Positions 24,515 to 31,998 of a DNA stretch of 64,000 nucleotides are shown here, piece by piece. The DNA lies in assembly GCF_000447755.1 (NCBI RefSeq), contig NZ_AUNE01000002.1, positions 32,900-96,899 of the forward strand. The letters are read 5' to 3'. Within the stretch, counting starts at the first letter, position 1, and every line of letters starts with the position of its first letter. Below the pieces are notes generated by a model. It saw nothing but the letters and a program-made list of their open reading frames with translations, was not told the DNA's origin and made no database searches. Source of the stretch: Bacteriovorax sp. BSW11_IV (GTDB lineage Bacteria > Bdellovibrionota > Bacteriovoracia > Bacteriovoracales > Bacteriovoracaceae). Made by a program: the position numbers and the translations under genes.

Positions 24515-24551
24515 TTATTTTTAATAATTTAAACCATAAGGGATGAATCAA

Positions 24552-26234
24552 ATGAGTCAAACTAACGATAAGCAAATTATCTATTCTATGCACAAGGTAG
24601 GTAAGGTTTATAAGAATAAGCATGTTCTTAAAGATATTAGCCTTTCATACTTCTATGGCGCCAAAATTGGGGTTCTAGGTCTTAACGGTGCAGGGAAGTC
24701 GACTCTACTTAAAATTATGGCCGGAGTTGATACTGATCACCTTGGTGAAACGACTATGTCTAAAGGCTACTCTGTTGGATATCTTGAACAAGAGCCAACA
24801 CTTGATCCTGAAAAAACAGTAAAAGAAGTTGTTCAAGAAGGGTGTCAAGAGATCGTTGACCTGTTGAAAGAATTTGATGAAGTTAATATGAAATTTGGTG
24901 AAGAGATGAGCGACGATGAAATGAATGCTCTTCTTGATAAACAAGCAAAGCTTCAAGATAAACTTGATGCTTCAAATGCATGGGATCTAGATTCTAGGCT
25001 TGAGCTTGCCATGGAAGCTCTAAGATGTCCTCCATCAGAACAAAAATGTGGTGTGCTTTCAGGTGGGGAGAAAAGAAGGGTTGCCCTTTGTCGTCTTCTA
25101 TTAAAAGAACCAGACATTCTTCTTCTAGATGAGCCTACCAACCACCTTGATGCTGAAACAGTTTGGTGGTTAGAGCGTCACCTTCAAAAATATAAAGGTA
25201 CAGTCATTGCTGTAACCCACGACCGTTACTTCTTAGATAACGTTGCAGGTTGGATCCTTGAGCTTGATCGCGGTAAAGGTATTCCTTTCCAAGGAAACTA
25301 TAGTGGCTGGTTAGAGCAAAAAGCAGCTCGTCTTGAACTAGAAGAAAAAACTGAATCTAAAAAACAAAAATCTCTGAAAGAAGAGCTTGAGTGGATTCGT
25401 TCAGCTCCAAAAGCTCGTCAGGCGAAGTCAAAAGCTCGTATCAAAGATTACGAACAAAGAGTTAAAGAGCAGAGTGAAAAGAGAAATGAAACAAATGAAC
25501 TTTTCATTCCTTCTGGTCCAAGACTTGGTAACGTTGTCATCGAAGCTGAAGGTGTATCAAAGGCCTATGATGACAAAATTTTATATGAAAATCTTAATTT
25601 CAAACTTCCTCCAGGGGGAATTGTTGGGATTATCGGGGCCAACGGTGCTGGTAAGACGACTCTATTTAGAATGATCAGTGGTACAGAAACTCCAACAAGT
25701 GGATCTATTCGCGTTGGTGAAACAGTGAAGCTTGCCTATGTTGATCAAGGGCGTGAGCTTGATCCTAAGAAGACTATTTTCGACGTCATTGCTGATGGCC
25801 TTGATATTATTAAAATTGGTGAACAAGAGCTCAATTCTCGCGCCTATATTGGACGTTTTAACTTTGCAGGTGAAGATCAGAAGAAACTTGTTTCTGAACT
25901 TTCTGGTGGGGAGAGAAACAGAGTTCACCTTGCAAAAGTTCTTAAAGAAGGTGGAAACGTTCTTCTTCTGGATGAGCCGACAAACGATCTTGACGTAAAT
26001 ACACTGCAGGCCCTTGAAAAGGCCCTTATTGATTACGCCGGATGTGCGGTTATCATTTCCCACGACCGTTTCTTCCTAGATCGTATTGCAACTCATATTC
26101 TTGCTTTTGAAGATCAAGGTGAAGTTGTTTGGTTTGAAGGTTCATTCTCTGATTATGAAGAAGATAAGAGAAGAAGACTTGGCGACGCTGCTGTAAATCC
26201 TAAGCGCCACCAGTACAAAAAACTGACTCGTTAA
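24552..26234 (+). CDS. ettA: ABC-F ATPase, energy-dependent translational throttle EttA
   Basis: 560 residues from ATG 24552, preferred because AAGGG lies nine bases upstream; the ATG at 24543 directly abuts that sequence. Two ABC cassettes without membrane domains: Walker A GLNGAGKST, signature LSGGEKRR, Walker B ILLLDEPTNHLD in the first; GANGAGKTT, LSGGERNR, VLLLDEPTNDLD in the second. A charged linker (about 240-320) joins them, and an arm insertion (about 85-150) lies in the first cassette. This layout and length match EttA (555 residues in E. coli), which binds the ribosomal E site and gates the first peptide bond according to ATP/ADP ratio. Followed after 11 bases by aspartokinase on the same strand. 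Confidence 0.92.
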   Translation: MSQTNDKQIIYSMHKVGKVYKNKHVLKDISLSYFYGAKIGVLGLNGAGKSTLLKIMAGVDTDHLGETTMSKGYSVGYLEQEPTLDPEKTVKEVVQEGCQEIVDLLKEFDEVNMKFGEEMSDDEMNALLDKQAKLQDKLDASNAWDLDSRLELAMEALRCPPSEQKCGVLSGGEKRRVALCRLLLKEPDILLLDEPTNHLDAETVWWLERHLQKYKGTVIAVTHDRYFLDNVAGWILELDRGKGIPFQGNYSGWLEQKAARLELEEKTESKKQKSLKEELEWIRSAPKARQAKSKARIKDYEQRVKEQSEKRNETNELFIPSGPRLGNVVIEAEGVSKAYDDKILYENLNFKLPPGGIVGIIGANGAGKTTLFRMISGTETPTSGSIRVGETVKLAYVDQGRELDPKKTIFDVIADGLDIIKIGEQELNSRAYIGRFNFAGEDQKKLVSELSGGERNRVHLAKVLKEGGNVLLLDEPTNDLDVNTLQALEKALIDYAGCAVIISHDRFFLDRIATHILAFEDQGEVVWFEGSFSDYEEDKRRRLGDAAVNPKRHQYKKLTR

Positions 26235-26245
26235 TTTGGATAGAT

Positions 26246-27403
26246 ATGACAAGTAAGATGGTGGTTTCTAAATTTGGTGGAAGTTCGGTTCGTGATAGCA
26301 TTGCTTTTAAGCGATCGAGTAACATTATTAAGGAAACTGCCAACTTGAAACTTGTTGTGGTATCTGCAACGTACGATACTACTAATCAACTTGAGAAATT
26401 GGCCTCTCTCTTTTTATCAAATTATGAAGAGGCCTTTATTCATCTTGATAAAGTCATTGAAAGACATTTAACTATTGCCTCTGAGCTTGAAGTAAAGTCC
26501 ATGGTTGAAGCTTCTCTTCAAGAGATGGCCAATGAAATTAGAAATCTTGGGCCACAAATTGCTCAGAAAGAATTTGTTCTTGATCACCATATGGATGAGG
26601 TTTATGCGCTTGGTGAAAGAATGTCTTCAACGATTTTGTGGGCATATTTACAAAAGATATTACCTCAAAAGAAAGTTATTCTAATTGATGCAAGAGACGT
26701 AATCGTTACTAATACTCATTTTAGAAAAGCATCGCCACTTCCGGATGAAATAAAACTTAAGGCCGAAAAAATCTTCACGAAATTATTTGAAGATGATGTC
26801 CTCTATGTCTCACAAGGCTTCATCGGTAAGTCAGTTTGCGGTCAAACGACAACTTTGGGCCGTGAAGGAAGTGATTTCTCAGCAGCTCTTTTTGCTGAGG
26901 CCATCGGAGCATCTGATGTCTATATTTGGACAGATGTTGAAGGAGTGGCCACTTGTGATCCAAGAGTTGTGAACAACGTTCAATTTATTCCTCACATGTC
27001 TTATGAAGACGCTGAGCTTATGGCCACTTATGGAGCGAAAGTTCTCTTTCCAAGAACTCTAGAACCTGCAAAAAGAGGGCATATAAATGTTTTTGTCAAA
27101 AATAGTTATGATGCTGCCAAGACAGGAACAGTTATCAATCACGAAAAAGGGAAATATTCTCTAGTCGTTGGTATGGCCTTTTGTGATATTCATATTGAAA
27201 ACAAAGATTATCTTAAAATTACATTTGTCGGTGATAATCTTTTAAACTCAGATTTTGCTCCTCATACTCACCTTAGTGAACGCGGACTTTTTACTCAAAA
27301 GTACGAAGTTACTGAGAAAATCTTTTCTTTCTTAGTTGATAAGATCGATGAGAAGCTCGCCCTTGAGCTCTCTCACAATCTTCTTCTTGATATCCTAGTT
27401 TAA
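26246..27403 (+). CDS. lysC: aspartate kinase, short form without recognisable ACT domains
   Basis: 385 residues. The amino-acid kinase fold is clear: VSKFGGSSVRD at the N-terminus, ALGERMSSTIL, GREGSDFSAALFAEAIGASD and YIWTDVEGV..CDPRVV, the aspartokinase signature set. The enzyme phosphorylates aspartate, the first step to lysine/diaminopimelate, threonine and methionine. Typical enzymes are 400-450 residues with a tandem ACT regulatory module. Here only about 85 residues remain after the catalytic domain (from about 300), with no visible ACT motif, so feedback control may be absent or altered. Gene starts 11 bases after ettA and overlaps the convergent tadA gene by 9 bases. Confidence 0.85.
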   Translation: MTSKMVVSKFGGSSVRDSIAFKRSSNIIKETANLKLVVVSATYDTTNQLEKLASLFLSNYEEAFIHLDKVIERHLTIASELEVKSMVEASLQEMANEIRNLGPQIAQKEFVLDHHMDEVYALGERMSSTILWAYLQKILPQKKVILIDARDVIVTNTHFRKASPLPDEIKLKAEKIFTKLFEDDVLYVSQGFIGKSVCGQTTTLGREGSDFSAALFAEAIGASDVYIWTDVEGVATCDPRVVNNVQFIPHMSYEDAELMATYGAKVLFPRTLEPAKRGHINVFVKNSYDAAKTGTVINHEKGKYSLVVGMAFCDIHIENKDYLKITFVGDNLLNSDFAPHTHLSERGLFTQKYEVTEKIFSFLVDKIDEKLALELSHNLLLDILV

Positions 27404-28480
27404 TAGCTCGAATGTTGGTCTTTGGCCGTGCCACGATATAATTCTAGCAATCTCTTTTACTTTTTTATTTTCTAAAAAGATTACTATATCTACACTCGAA
27501 GCAATCATTTTATTGATCGCATCGTGTGAAATACTGTTGCCATTATCACTATAAAGAGAAAAGAGCAGGGACAACCTCGAGAGAGTATCACTTGCACTAT
27601 TGGCATGAACTGTCGTCATTAGCCCTTTGTGACCATTATTCATGGAAAGTAGAAATGGAATAACTTCTTTTGATCTTATCTCTCCTAAAACAATTCTATC
27701 AGGAGTCATTCTTAGAGCATAATGACAGTAGTCCATCAAATGTTTTCCCTCACTATTGGAAGCAAGAAGTTGGGTCCATTCAGTATAGCGCGGATTGATC
27801 TCTTCAGTGTCTTCTAGAATAACAACGTGCTCTTCATCTTTTGCACAATTGTTTAAGAGTGATTTTATAAATGAAGTTTTACCTGAACCTGTTGAACCAG
27901 CAATGACAATATTGGCCTTGTTATAAAATAATTCTTCTAGAATTTTAACTTGGGATTCACTTGCAAAATCTTTAAGTGTAAAACTCTCTACTGATTGTCT
28001 TCTTAGAAAAACTTTCGTTTGTTCATTCGGTGAAAGACCTGGATGAATAAGAGTACATCTAAAAGGAATGTCTGCAATGATTGTTTTAAAACTCGCAAAA
28101 GGTTTTGTATAGTTCCAAAAAACTCCGTTTTTAAGGGCCAAAATTTCAATCGCCTTTTTGAAATCTTTTTTCGTATATAAATTATGACGTACGATTTCCT
28201 TTTTCGCAGAAGAAAGAAAGTTAATACTGTCATGACCATGACAAATCATTTCATCAAATAGACGCTCTTTAATAAATTTCGATAGTACAGATAGCTCTGT
28301 TAAAGATTTATACCACAATTCCAATTCTGACAGTGGCATTACTTCTTTTTTTAAACCTGTTTTAAATTCAACCTTTGACAGACACTCATCAAAACTAAGG
28401 ATATTTTGCTTATCCAATCCATGATGAAATTCGTCTTTAAATAGATCTGTTATTTTTTCATTAATTTGTTGGTTCATCAT
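27395..28480 (-). CDS. tadA: Tad pilus secretion ATPase (TadA/CpaF family)
   Basis: 361 residues; the start is one of two adjacent ATGs. Walker A is AGSTGSGKTSF (about 194-204), followed by the Asp-box ILEDTEEI, the Walker B region DRIVLGEIRS (261-270) and the His-box TTVHANSASD, all as in the TadA/VirB11 hexameric ATPases that power pilus assembly. It is the last gene of the Tad unit and starts inside the 3' end of the secretin gene (20-base overlap), as expected for a tight operon. The N-terminal domain (about 1-130) is poorly conserved to the eye. Confidence 0.85.
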   Translation of the reverse strand: MMNQQINEKITDLFKDEFHHGLDKQNILSFDECLSKVEFKTGLKKEVMPLSELELWYKSLTELSVLSKFIKERLFDEMICHGHDSINFLSSAKKEIVRHNLYTKKDFKKAIEILALKNGVFWNYTKPFASFKTIIADIPFRCTLIHPGLSPNEQTKVFLRRQSVESFTLKDFASESQVKILEELFYNKANIVIAGSTGSGKTSFIKSLLNNCAKDEEHVVILEDTEEINPRYTEWTQLLASNSEGKHLMDYCHYALRMTPDRIVLGEIRSKEVIPFLLSMNNGHKGLMTTVHANSASDTLSRLSLLFSLYSDNGNSISHDAINKMIASSVDIVIFLENKKVKEIARIISWHGQRPTFELLN

Positions 28481-29705
28481 TTACTTCCATAAGTTCAGCA
28501 ATTGCGATTATTTTCTTGTATACTTTTTGATCCGCTCTTCCTTTAAAGATTTTTCCAACAAAAGGAATGCTTGATAGTAATGGCAATGAGTCCGTCTTTT
28601 GTGCCTTTATTTCCATTCCAACATCAAAAATGAGTGATGGTTTATTGGCATCAATATAGAAGATGCTTTTTTGCTTGTTCCCACTAATGGCTCCTTCTTC
28701 AGACGGACCTGTTAGTTCACTGTTGATATTAAGTTGAAAGCGATTGGCCTTCTTTGAGAGAACAATCTTCAACTTCATCCCTGCAAAATTCCATTGAGTA
28801 TTAGTGTTGTTCTCACTCATTGTCGTGTAGGGGATATCAGAACCCACCTGCAGTAATGATTCTTCATTTAGTTTTAAAAGAGTGGTTGGGGTTGCAATCG
28901 TTTCTACATTAATATCTTTCTTTTGGAGTTTGAATAAGTTGTTCTCAATAATGCTTTTTGCATCTCCGTAAAAAAGATCAGATAGAGGAAAGTTCAGTCC
29001 TGACAGACCAAAGTCTCTATCTTCACTATTAATCGTTTCCATCTGAAGGATTTTTACTTTTAGCTTATAATTTTTTGCGACGATTTCTTTTTTAGTAAGA
29101 TTTACAGCAAATCGCTCTTCCAGATTTTTTTCTTCTTGTTCATCAATGGCATATCCATTGGAGTAGAAACAATTGATTTCAATACCTGAAAGATTGCAAT
29201 AGATCTCTATACCATAATATGTTTCAAAGTATTGATAGAGCTCTGAGATAACATTTTTAACTAGGCCTTTTGTTAATCTCACATTAAAAACAAAAAGTTC
29301 TTTTTCATTTTTAATAAGTTCTTTTAAGATTTTTAATTCATTAACTTTTTGTAGCTGGCCAGTTAATCCAATTTGATCACCATAAAAATCAACACTAAGA
29401 CCTAATTTTTTTCCTGTGTCTGCAAGGGCCAATAACTTGAGTTGCTTAACTTTTGTATAAACGTAGACTTTGAGTGTTTGTTCTTGGCCATTTTTTAACC
29501 AAAGGATAATTTCACTATAGCCTTGCTTCTTTGCCTTTAGCAGGATTGATCCCTTTTTAGAGTTTGACTTAAGTGCCACAACTTCGTTATTCGAAATCGT
29601 GTAACGCGATATGTCTTTGATTGAAATCTCTTTGTGTTCACCTAGGCTCAGTAAAATCTTTTGAGTTTGTTCTATCTGATTTCCATAGCTTGGGCCTAGT
29701 GTCAT
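28461..29705 (-). CDS. Tad pilus outer-membrane secretin (CpaC/RcpA family)
   Basis: About 414 residues if started at ATG 29705. Secretin signatures are in the C-terminal half: LLQVGSDIPYTT, the G-M-L-KIVL strand, NSELTGPSEEG, and the ending SLPLLSSIPFVGKIFKG. N-terminal repeats with IILWLKNGQEQTLKVYVYT match the periplasmic BON/N domains of CpaC. An open frame continues upstream to 30035, but its distal part is antisense to the 43-residue basic protein gene and looks like chance. Between 29705 and about 29775 the frame reads like a signal peptide (VKVHVILGLFTMTLGPSYG), so the true start may be a non-ATG codon a little upstream. The protein would form the outer-membrane pore for the Flp pilus. 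Confidence 0.75.
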   Translation of the reverse strand: MTLGPSYGNQIEQTQKILLSLGEHKEISIKDISRYTISNNEVVALKSNSKKGSILLKAKKQGYSEIILWLKNGQEQTLKVYVYTKVKQLKLLALADTGKKLGLSVDFYGDQIGLTGQLQKVNELKILKELIKNEKELFVFNVRLTKGLVKNVISELYQYFETYYGIEIYCNLSGIEINCFYSNGYAIDEQEEKNLEERFAVNLTKKEIVAKNYKLKVKILQMETINSEDRDFGLSGLNFPLSDLFYGDAKSIIENNLFKLQKKDINVETIATPTTLLKLNEESLLQVGSDIPYTTMSENNTNTQWNFAGMKLKIVLSKKANRFQLNINSELTGPSEEGAISGNKQKSIFYIDANKPSLIFDVGMEIKAQKTDSLPLLSSIPFVGKIFKGRADQKVYKKIIAIAELMEVNDEPTN

Positions 29706-29745
29706 GGTGAAAAGCCCCAAAATTACGTGAACTTTTACTAAGTCT

Positions 29746-29774
29746 TTGACAGAAATGAGCTTTATGGGTATAAA
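29746..29774 (+). promoter_or_regulatory. near-consensus sigma-70 promoter of the small basic protein gene
   Basis: TTGACA (29746-29751), exactly 17 bases, TATAAA (29769-29774). It is one of the best housekeeping-type promoters in the window and gives a leader of about 55 bases before the ATG at 29836. Confidence 0.75.
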
Positions 29775-29835
29775 TGTGTGCTTAGATTTTAATAATTTAA
29801 CCAATAATTGAAGTTGTACATATAGGAGCGAGATC

Positions 29836-29967
29836 ATGGTTTCAAGAACAAAAGCAACATGGACAAGAAGAGATAGAAAAACTAAAAATGCTGGTGCTAA
29901 AAGAAAAGCAGCTAACAGAAACAAAGGTACTACACCTAAGTTCTCTATCCACCCAGAGAAAAAATAA
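29836..29967 (+). CDS. 43-residue highly basic protein, unknown, probably strongly expressed
   Basis: MVSRTKATWTRRDRKTKNAG, then AKRKAANRNKGTTPK and FSIHPEKK. About 18 of 43 residues are Lys/Arg/His and only two are acidic, like a ribosomal or nucleic-acid-binding protein. The gene has an AGGAG Shine-Dalgarno seven bases before the ATG, a TTGACA-N17-TATAAA promoter, and a 10-base-pair intrinsic terminator 25 bases after its stop. It runs opposite to the Tad operon and sits between two of its genes. I do not recognise the family. The expression signals make it a confident gene; RNA or DNA binding is inference from composition. Confidence 0.85.
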   Translation: MVSRTKATWTRRDRKTKNAGAKRKAANRNKGTTPKFSIHPEKK

Positions 29968-29992
29968 TTCTTTCTAAGAATTTTTATATTTG

Positions 29993-30020
29993 AAAGGCTT
30001 CCTTCGTGGAGGCCTTTTTT
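29993..30020 (+). terminator. intrinsic terminator after the small basic protein gene
   Basis: AAAGGCTTCC, loop TTCGT, GGAGGCCTTTTTT: a 10-base-pair stem with one G-U pair and a T tract. It abuts the stop codon of the convergent Tad-locus gene. Confidence 0.85.
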
Positions 30021-30021
30021 A

Positions 30022-30336
30022 TTAATAAGTTTCATTCTTCAACTCCTCAAAGTCTTTTTGAAATAACAGTGCATATTTTCTCGGTAAATCAGTAGTGTTC
30101 AAATGAACGAATTTCATGTCTTCACCTTCAAAACAGACATGGAATAAAATTTTTGTGTAATCCATTGGTGCACAGGGATTGTCTTTTTGAACAAATGCGT
30201 ATGACGTCTCTGGTGCATGCTCTTTCATAAATTTTTGTGCCACTTCTACTAGGAAGTCTTTCTTCTTAAATGTGTAGACAATATCCTGAGCATAAGTAGA
30301 GCTTAGAATCATTAAAGAACTAAAAAATAATTTCAT
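30022..30336 (-). CDS. small exported protein in the Tad locus, unknown
   Basis: 104 residues with a signal peptide (MKLFFSSLMILSSTYA). The mature part has two Cys (about 55 and 68) that could form a disulfide and a YTFKKKDFLVEVAQKF start. I do not recognise a family. The start overlaps the 3' end of the preceding Tad gene by 17 bases, and the secretin gene follows after the inserted basic protein gene, so a role in pilus assembly, such as a secretin-assisting periplasmic factor, is plausible but only positional inference. Confidence 0.6.
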   Translation of the reverse strand: MKLFFSSLMILSSTYAQDIVYTFKKKDFLVEVAQKFMKEHAPETSYAFVQKDNPCAPMDYTKILFHVCFEGEDMKFVHLNTTDLPRKYALLFQKDFEELKNETY

Positions 30337-30790
30337 AGGGACCTCCAGATTTTGTCGTTTTTGTATTTAGATTTAGACCTCGTGGAAAAGCATAGAGTTG
30401 GGCATTTGGATTTTTCATAATGACTTCGAGATCGTCTTTAGGGATCTCAACTTCATAAAGTTCACTCTTGTCGCTAAATATTTGATCTTCAGAATCTAGT
30501 CTCTTTAATATGAAGGCCTCTGGACTTAAGAGTTTATTGTTGGCGCCATACAAAGAAACTGGTGTCTTTCCATCTCGTAAAGATACGTGAGACTTTAGCT
30601 TCAAGCTCACAACACTTCCTGTGATTTTTATTTCTTCCACTTGTGTTCTCTCAATAGTCGGTGATGCGGCCATTAAGACAGTCAAATTGGTGATGATAAG
30701 AACGACAATAAATTTGATGGTTAATTTCTTTTTGATTTTATTTTCAATTTCTTTTGGAAAGAGAAAGTCACTAGTCGTTGTTCCATTCAT
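30320..30790 (-). CDS. single-pass inner-membrane protein of the Tad locus, possible CpaB/RcpC counterpart
   Basis: 156 residues: a basic N-terminus, one membrane helix (FIVVLIITNLTVLMAA, about 28-43), then a periplasmic beta-rich domain (KITGSVVSLKLKSHVSLRDG, YEVEIPKDDLEVIMKNPNAQ). CpaB/RcpC proteins are similarly anchored and precede the secretin gene in Tad loci, but they are longer and carry a SAF domain that I cannot identify here. It overlaps both the upstream mini-pseudopilin gene (20 bases) and the downstream exported-protein gene (17 bases), so it is firmly part of the operon. Confidence 0.5.
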   Translation of the reverse strand: MNGTTTSDFLFPKEIENKIKKKLTIKFIVVLIITNLTVLMAASPTIERTQVEEIKITGSVVSLKLKSHVSLRDGKTPVSLYGANNKLLSPEAFILKRLDSEDQIFSDKSELYEVEIPKDDLEVIMKNPNAQLYAFPRGLNLNTKTTKSGGPYEIIF

Positions 30791-30920
30791 TTTTGAAATC
30801 CTTATGCTTGATAGAAAGTTCTTGTTTTGATTTTTCGAATAAGGCGACAGAGCTAAAACAAATAAGGGCCATCAATCCAAGCCAAATAGCCGTTTCCATT
30901 TCAAAGAAGCCTCGCTCCAT
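30771..30920 (-). CDS. 49-residue TadE-like pseudopilin
   Basis: From ATG 30920 the protein reads MERGFFEMETAIWLGLMALI and continues CFSSVALFEKSKQELS. It has the type IV prepilin pattern: a short basic leader ending in Gly, a Phe at +1, Glu at +5 and a hydrophobic helix. That makes it a likely substrate for a prepilin peptidase (TadV/CpaA type), which is not in this window. It begins inside the 3' end of the TadG-like gene (49-base overlap) and overlaps the next gene by 20 bases. An open frame extends upstream to 31025, but that part is antisense-like filler within tadG coding sequence. Much smaller than usual TadE proteins (about 150-200 residues). Confidence 0.6.
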   Translation of the reverse strand: MERGFFEMETAIWLGLMALICFSSVALFEKSKQELSIKHKDFKNEWNND

Positions 30921-31483
30921 TGAGTTTTTACGGAGACTTTGCCTTCGTTGAGCGTGAAATCCCCTAGAAATGTTATTCTTTCCGAAATGTAACCACTGCT
31001 GTCTACACTTTGTTTGAGTTGCCATTGTTCCTTCTCGATGATGGTTCTGCCTTGTGTATCTCTTTGAAGCAGGACGAGCCCATTACGCTTCAGTGGTAAG
31101 CTTTTAGTGTAGGAATAGATATTTTTGAAGGAACATTGCTTTTTTTTGTCCAATAATTTCAAAATTGAAATGGCGTAGTAGGCCTGTTGAAAGACTTTTG
31201 TAAGTTTGTGGGTGAGTGTTGCTGCCTTAACGTGGGGACCAGGGATGTTTTTAGCAATAAAAGCATAGTAAATAACATCATTGCTGATAATGATCTTATT
31301 TAAGAGATCTTTTGTAACAGAAACTGTTTTTTGAAAGCAAAGGGTGGCCTCCATTTGGTTTGCAACAGTTTCGTGAGTTTTAACAATAGAAAAAGAGAAG
31401 TACAAAAAGAAGAGTGCTAAAAAACTCAACAACATAAGAAAGAGAAGACCTATGTGGCCTTCTTCATTCTTTTGCTTGCTCAT
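30872..31483 (-). CDS. TadG/TadE-like Flp pilus assembly protein
   Basis: 203 residues from ATG 31483 (MSKQKNEEGHIGLLFLMLLS); the frame is open to 31555, but the upstream part overlaps the 55-residue gene. After EEGHIG a strongly hydrophobic helix of about 22 residues leads into a periplasmic region with conserved-looking IIEKEQWQLKQSV and ITFLGDFTLNEGKVSVKTQW. TadE/TadG proteins begin with a similar G-followed helix that integrates into the inner membrane and act as minor pilins or assembly factors. Position between the flp pilin and the other Tad genes supports the call; sequence similarity alone is weak. Confidence 0.55.
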   Translation of the reverse strand: MSKQKNEEGHIGLLFLMLLSFLALFFLYFSFSIVKTHETVANQMEATLCFQKTVSVTKDLLNKIIISNDVIYYAFIAKNIPGPHVKAATLTHKLTKVFQQAYYAISILKLLDKKKQCSFKNIYSYTKSLPLKRNGLVLLQRDTQGRTIIEKEQWQLKQSVDSSGYISERITFLGDFTLNEGKVSVKTQWSEASLKWKRLFGLD

Positions 31484-31631
31484 CTGACATGGACTCAACT
31501 TTCTCTTTTCCATATTTTTTCCACTCTTTATAGTAGTGAAGATTTTCATCTTCAAAAAAACAGATAGTCTTAATTCCTAGTGAAAAGGTCGAGAATACTA
31601 GAAGTGTGGCGACTATAAGCTGAATAATCAT
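31464..31631 (-). CDS. 55-residue single-pass membrane protein between flp and the TadG-like gene
   Basis: MIIQLIVATLLVFSTFSLGI is a membrane helix, followed by a charged tail (KEWKKYGKEKVESMSDEQ). The ATG overlaps the flp stop as ATGA, and the 3' end overlaps the TadG-like start by 20 bases, so translational coupling in both directions argues for a real gene despite its size. No family recognised; it may help pilin export or assembly (positional inference). Confidence 0.6.
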   Translation of the reverse strand: MIIQLIVATLLVFSTFSLGIKTICFFEDENLHYYKEWKKYGKEKVESMSDEQAKE

Positions 31632-31804
31632 TTCAGTTGAATTCTTTCACTAACATTGCTGGTCATGTTTTTAATACGCTTGTTTAAAACTTCACCGTAT
31701 TTACCAACAGCGGCCAGACAGAAAATTCCTACTAAGCTCGATATAATGATGTACTCAAGAACACCCTGGCCTTTTTGATTTTTGAAGTTAGTTGTCTTTT
31801 TCAT
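31628..31804 (-). CDS. flp: Flp-type type IVb major pilin
   Basis: 58 residues: MKKTTNFKNQKGQGVLEYII, then a hydrophobic helix to about residue 35 and a short hydrophilic tail ending SERIQLK. In Flp pilins cleavage occurs after a Gly, with Glu at +5 and Tyr at +6; here cleavage after KG leaves QGVLEY, an exact fit. It is the first gene of the Tad operon, has an AAGGAG Shine-Dalgarno seven bases before the ATG, and lies about 30 bases downstream of a sigma-54-type promoter. The mature pilin of about 46 residues would polymerise into the adhesive Flp fibre. Confidence 0.88.
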   Translation of the reverse strand: MKKTTNFKNQKGQGVLEYIIISSLVGIFCLAAVGKYGEVLNKRIKNMTSNVSERIQLK

Positions 31805-31835
31805 AAGCTCTCCTTAGTAAAGTTAGAGTGCTTAA

Positions 31836-31851
31836 TGCGAAAGAAGTGCCA
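31836..31851 (-). promoter_or_regulatory. sigma-54-type promoter of the flp/Tad operon
   Basis: TGGCACTTCTTTCGCA on the minus strand; the consensus is TGGCAC-N5-TTGCA, so one mismatch, with the GG and GC separated by the required 10 bases. The predicted start about 12 bases downstream leaves a leader of about 20 bases containing the AAGGAG of flp. Confidence 0.65.
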
Positions 31852-31998
31852 TTGCACTTTTGAAAGGAGGGGACTGTTTTTTGATTAGTTGAATAAAGAA
31901 GTATGAAAAGACTTTTACTAATCAGTCAGGTTTTTTAACCGCTAGGAAATAACTTCCTCTAAGTTCTCGTTATTGCAGAATTTTTGACGGCATTTAGA

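Noticed and set aside
29706..30035. N-terminal extension of the secretin reading frame to an ATG at 30035
   Set aside because: The distal part is antisense to the small basic protein gene and its promoter/terminator, and the protein sequence there is not secretin-like. Only the last roughly 25 residues look like a signal peptide.
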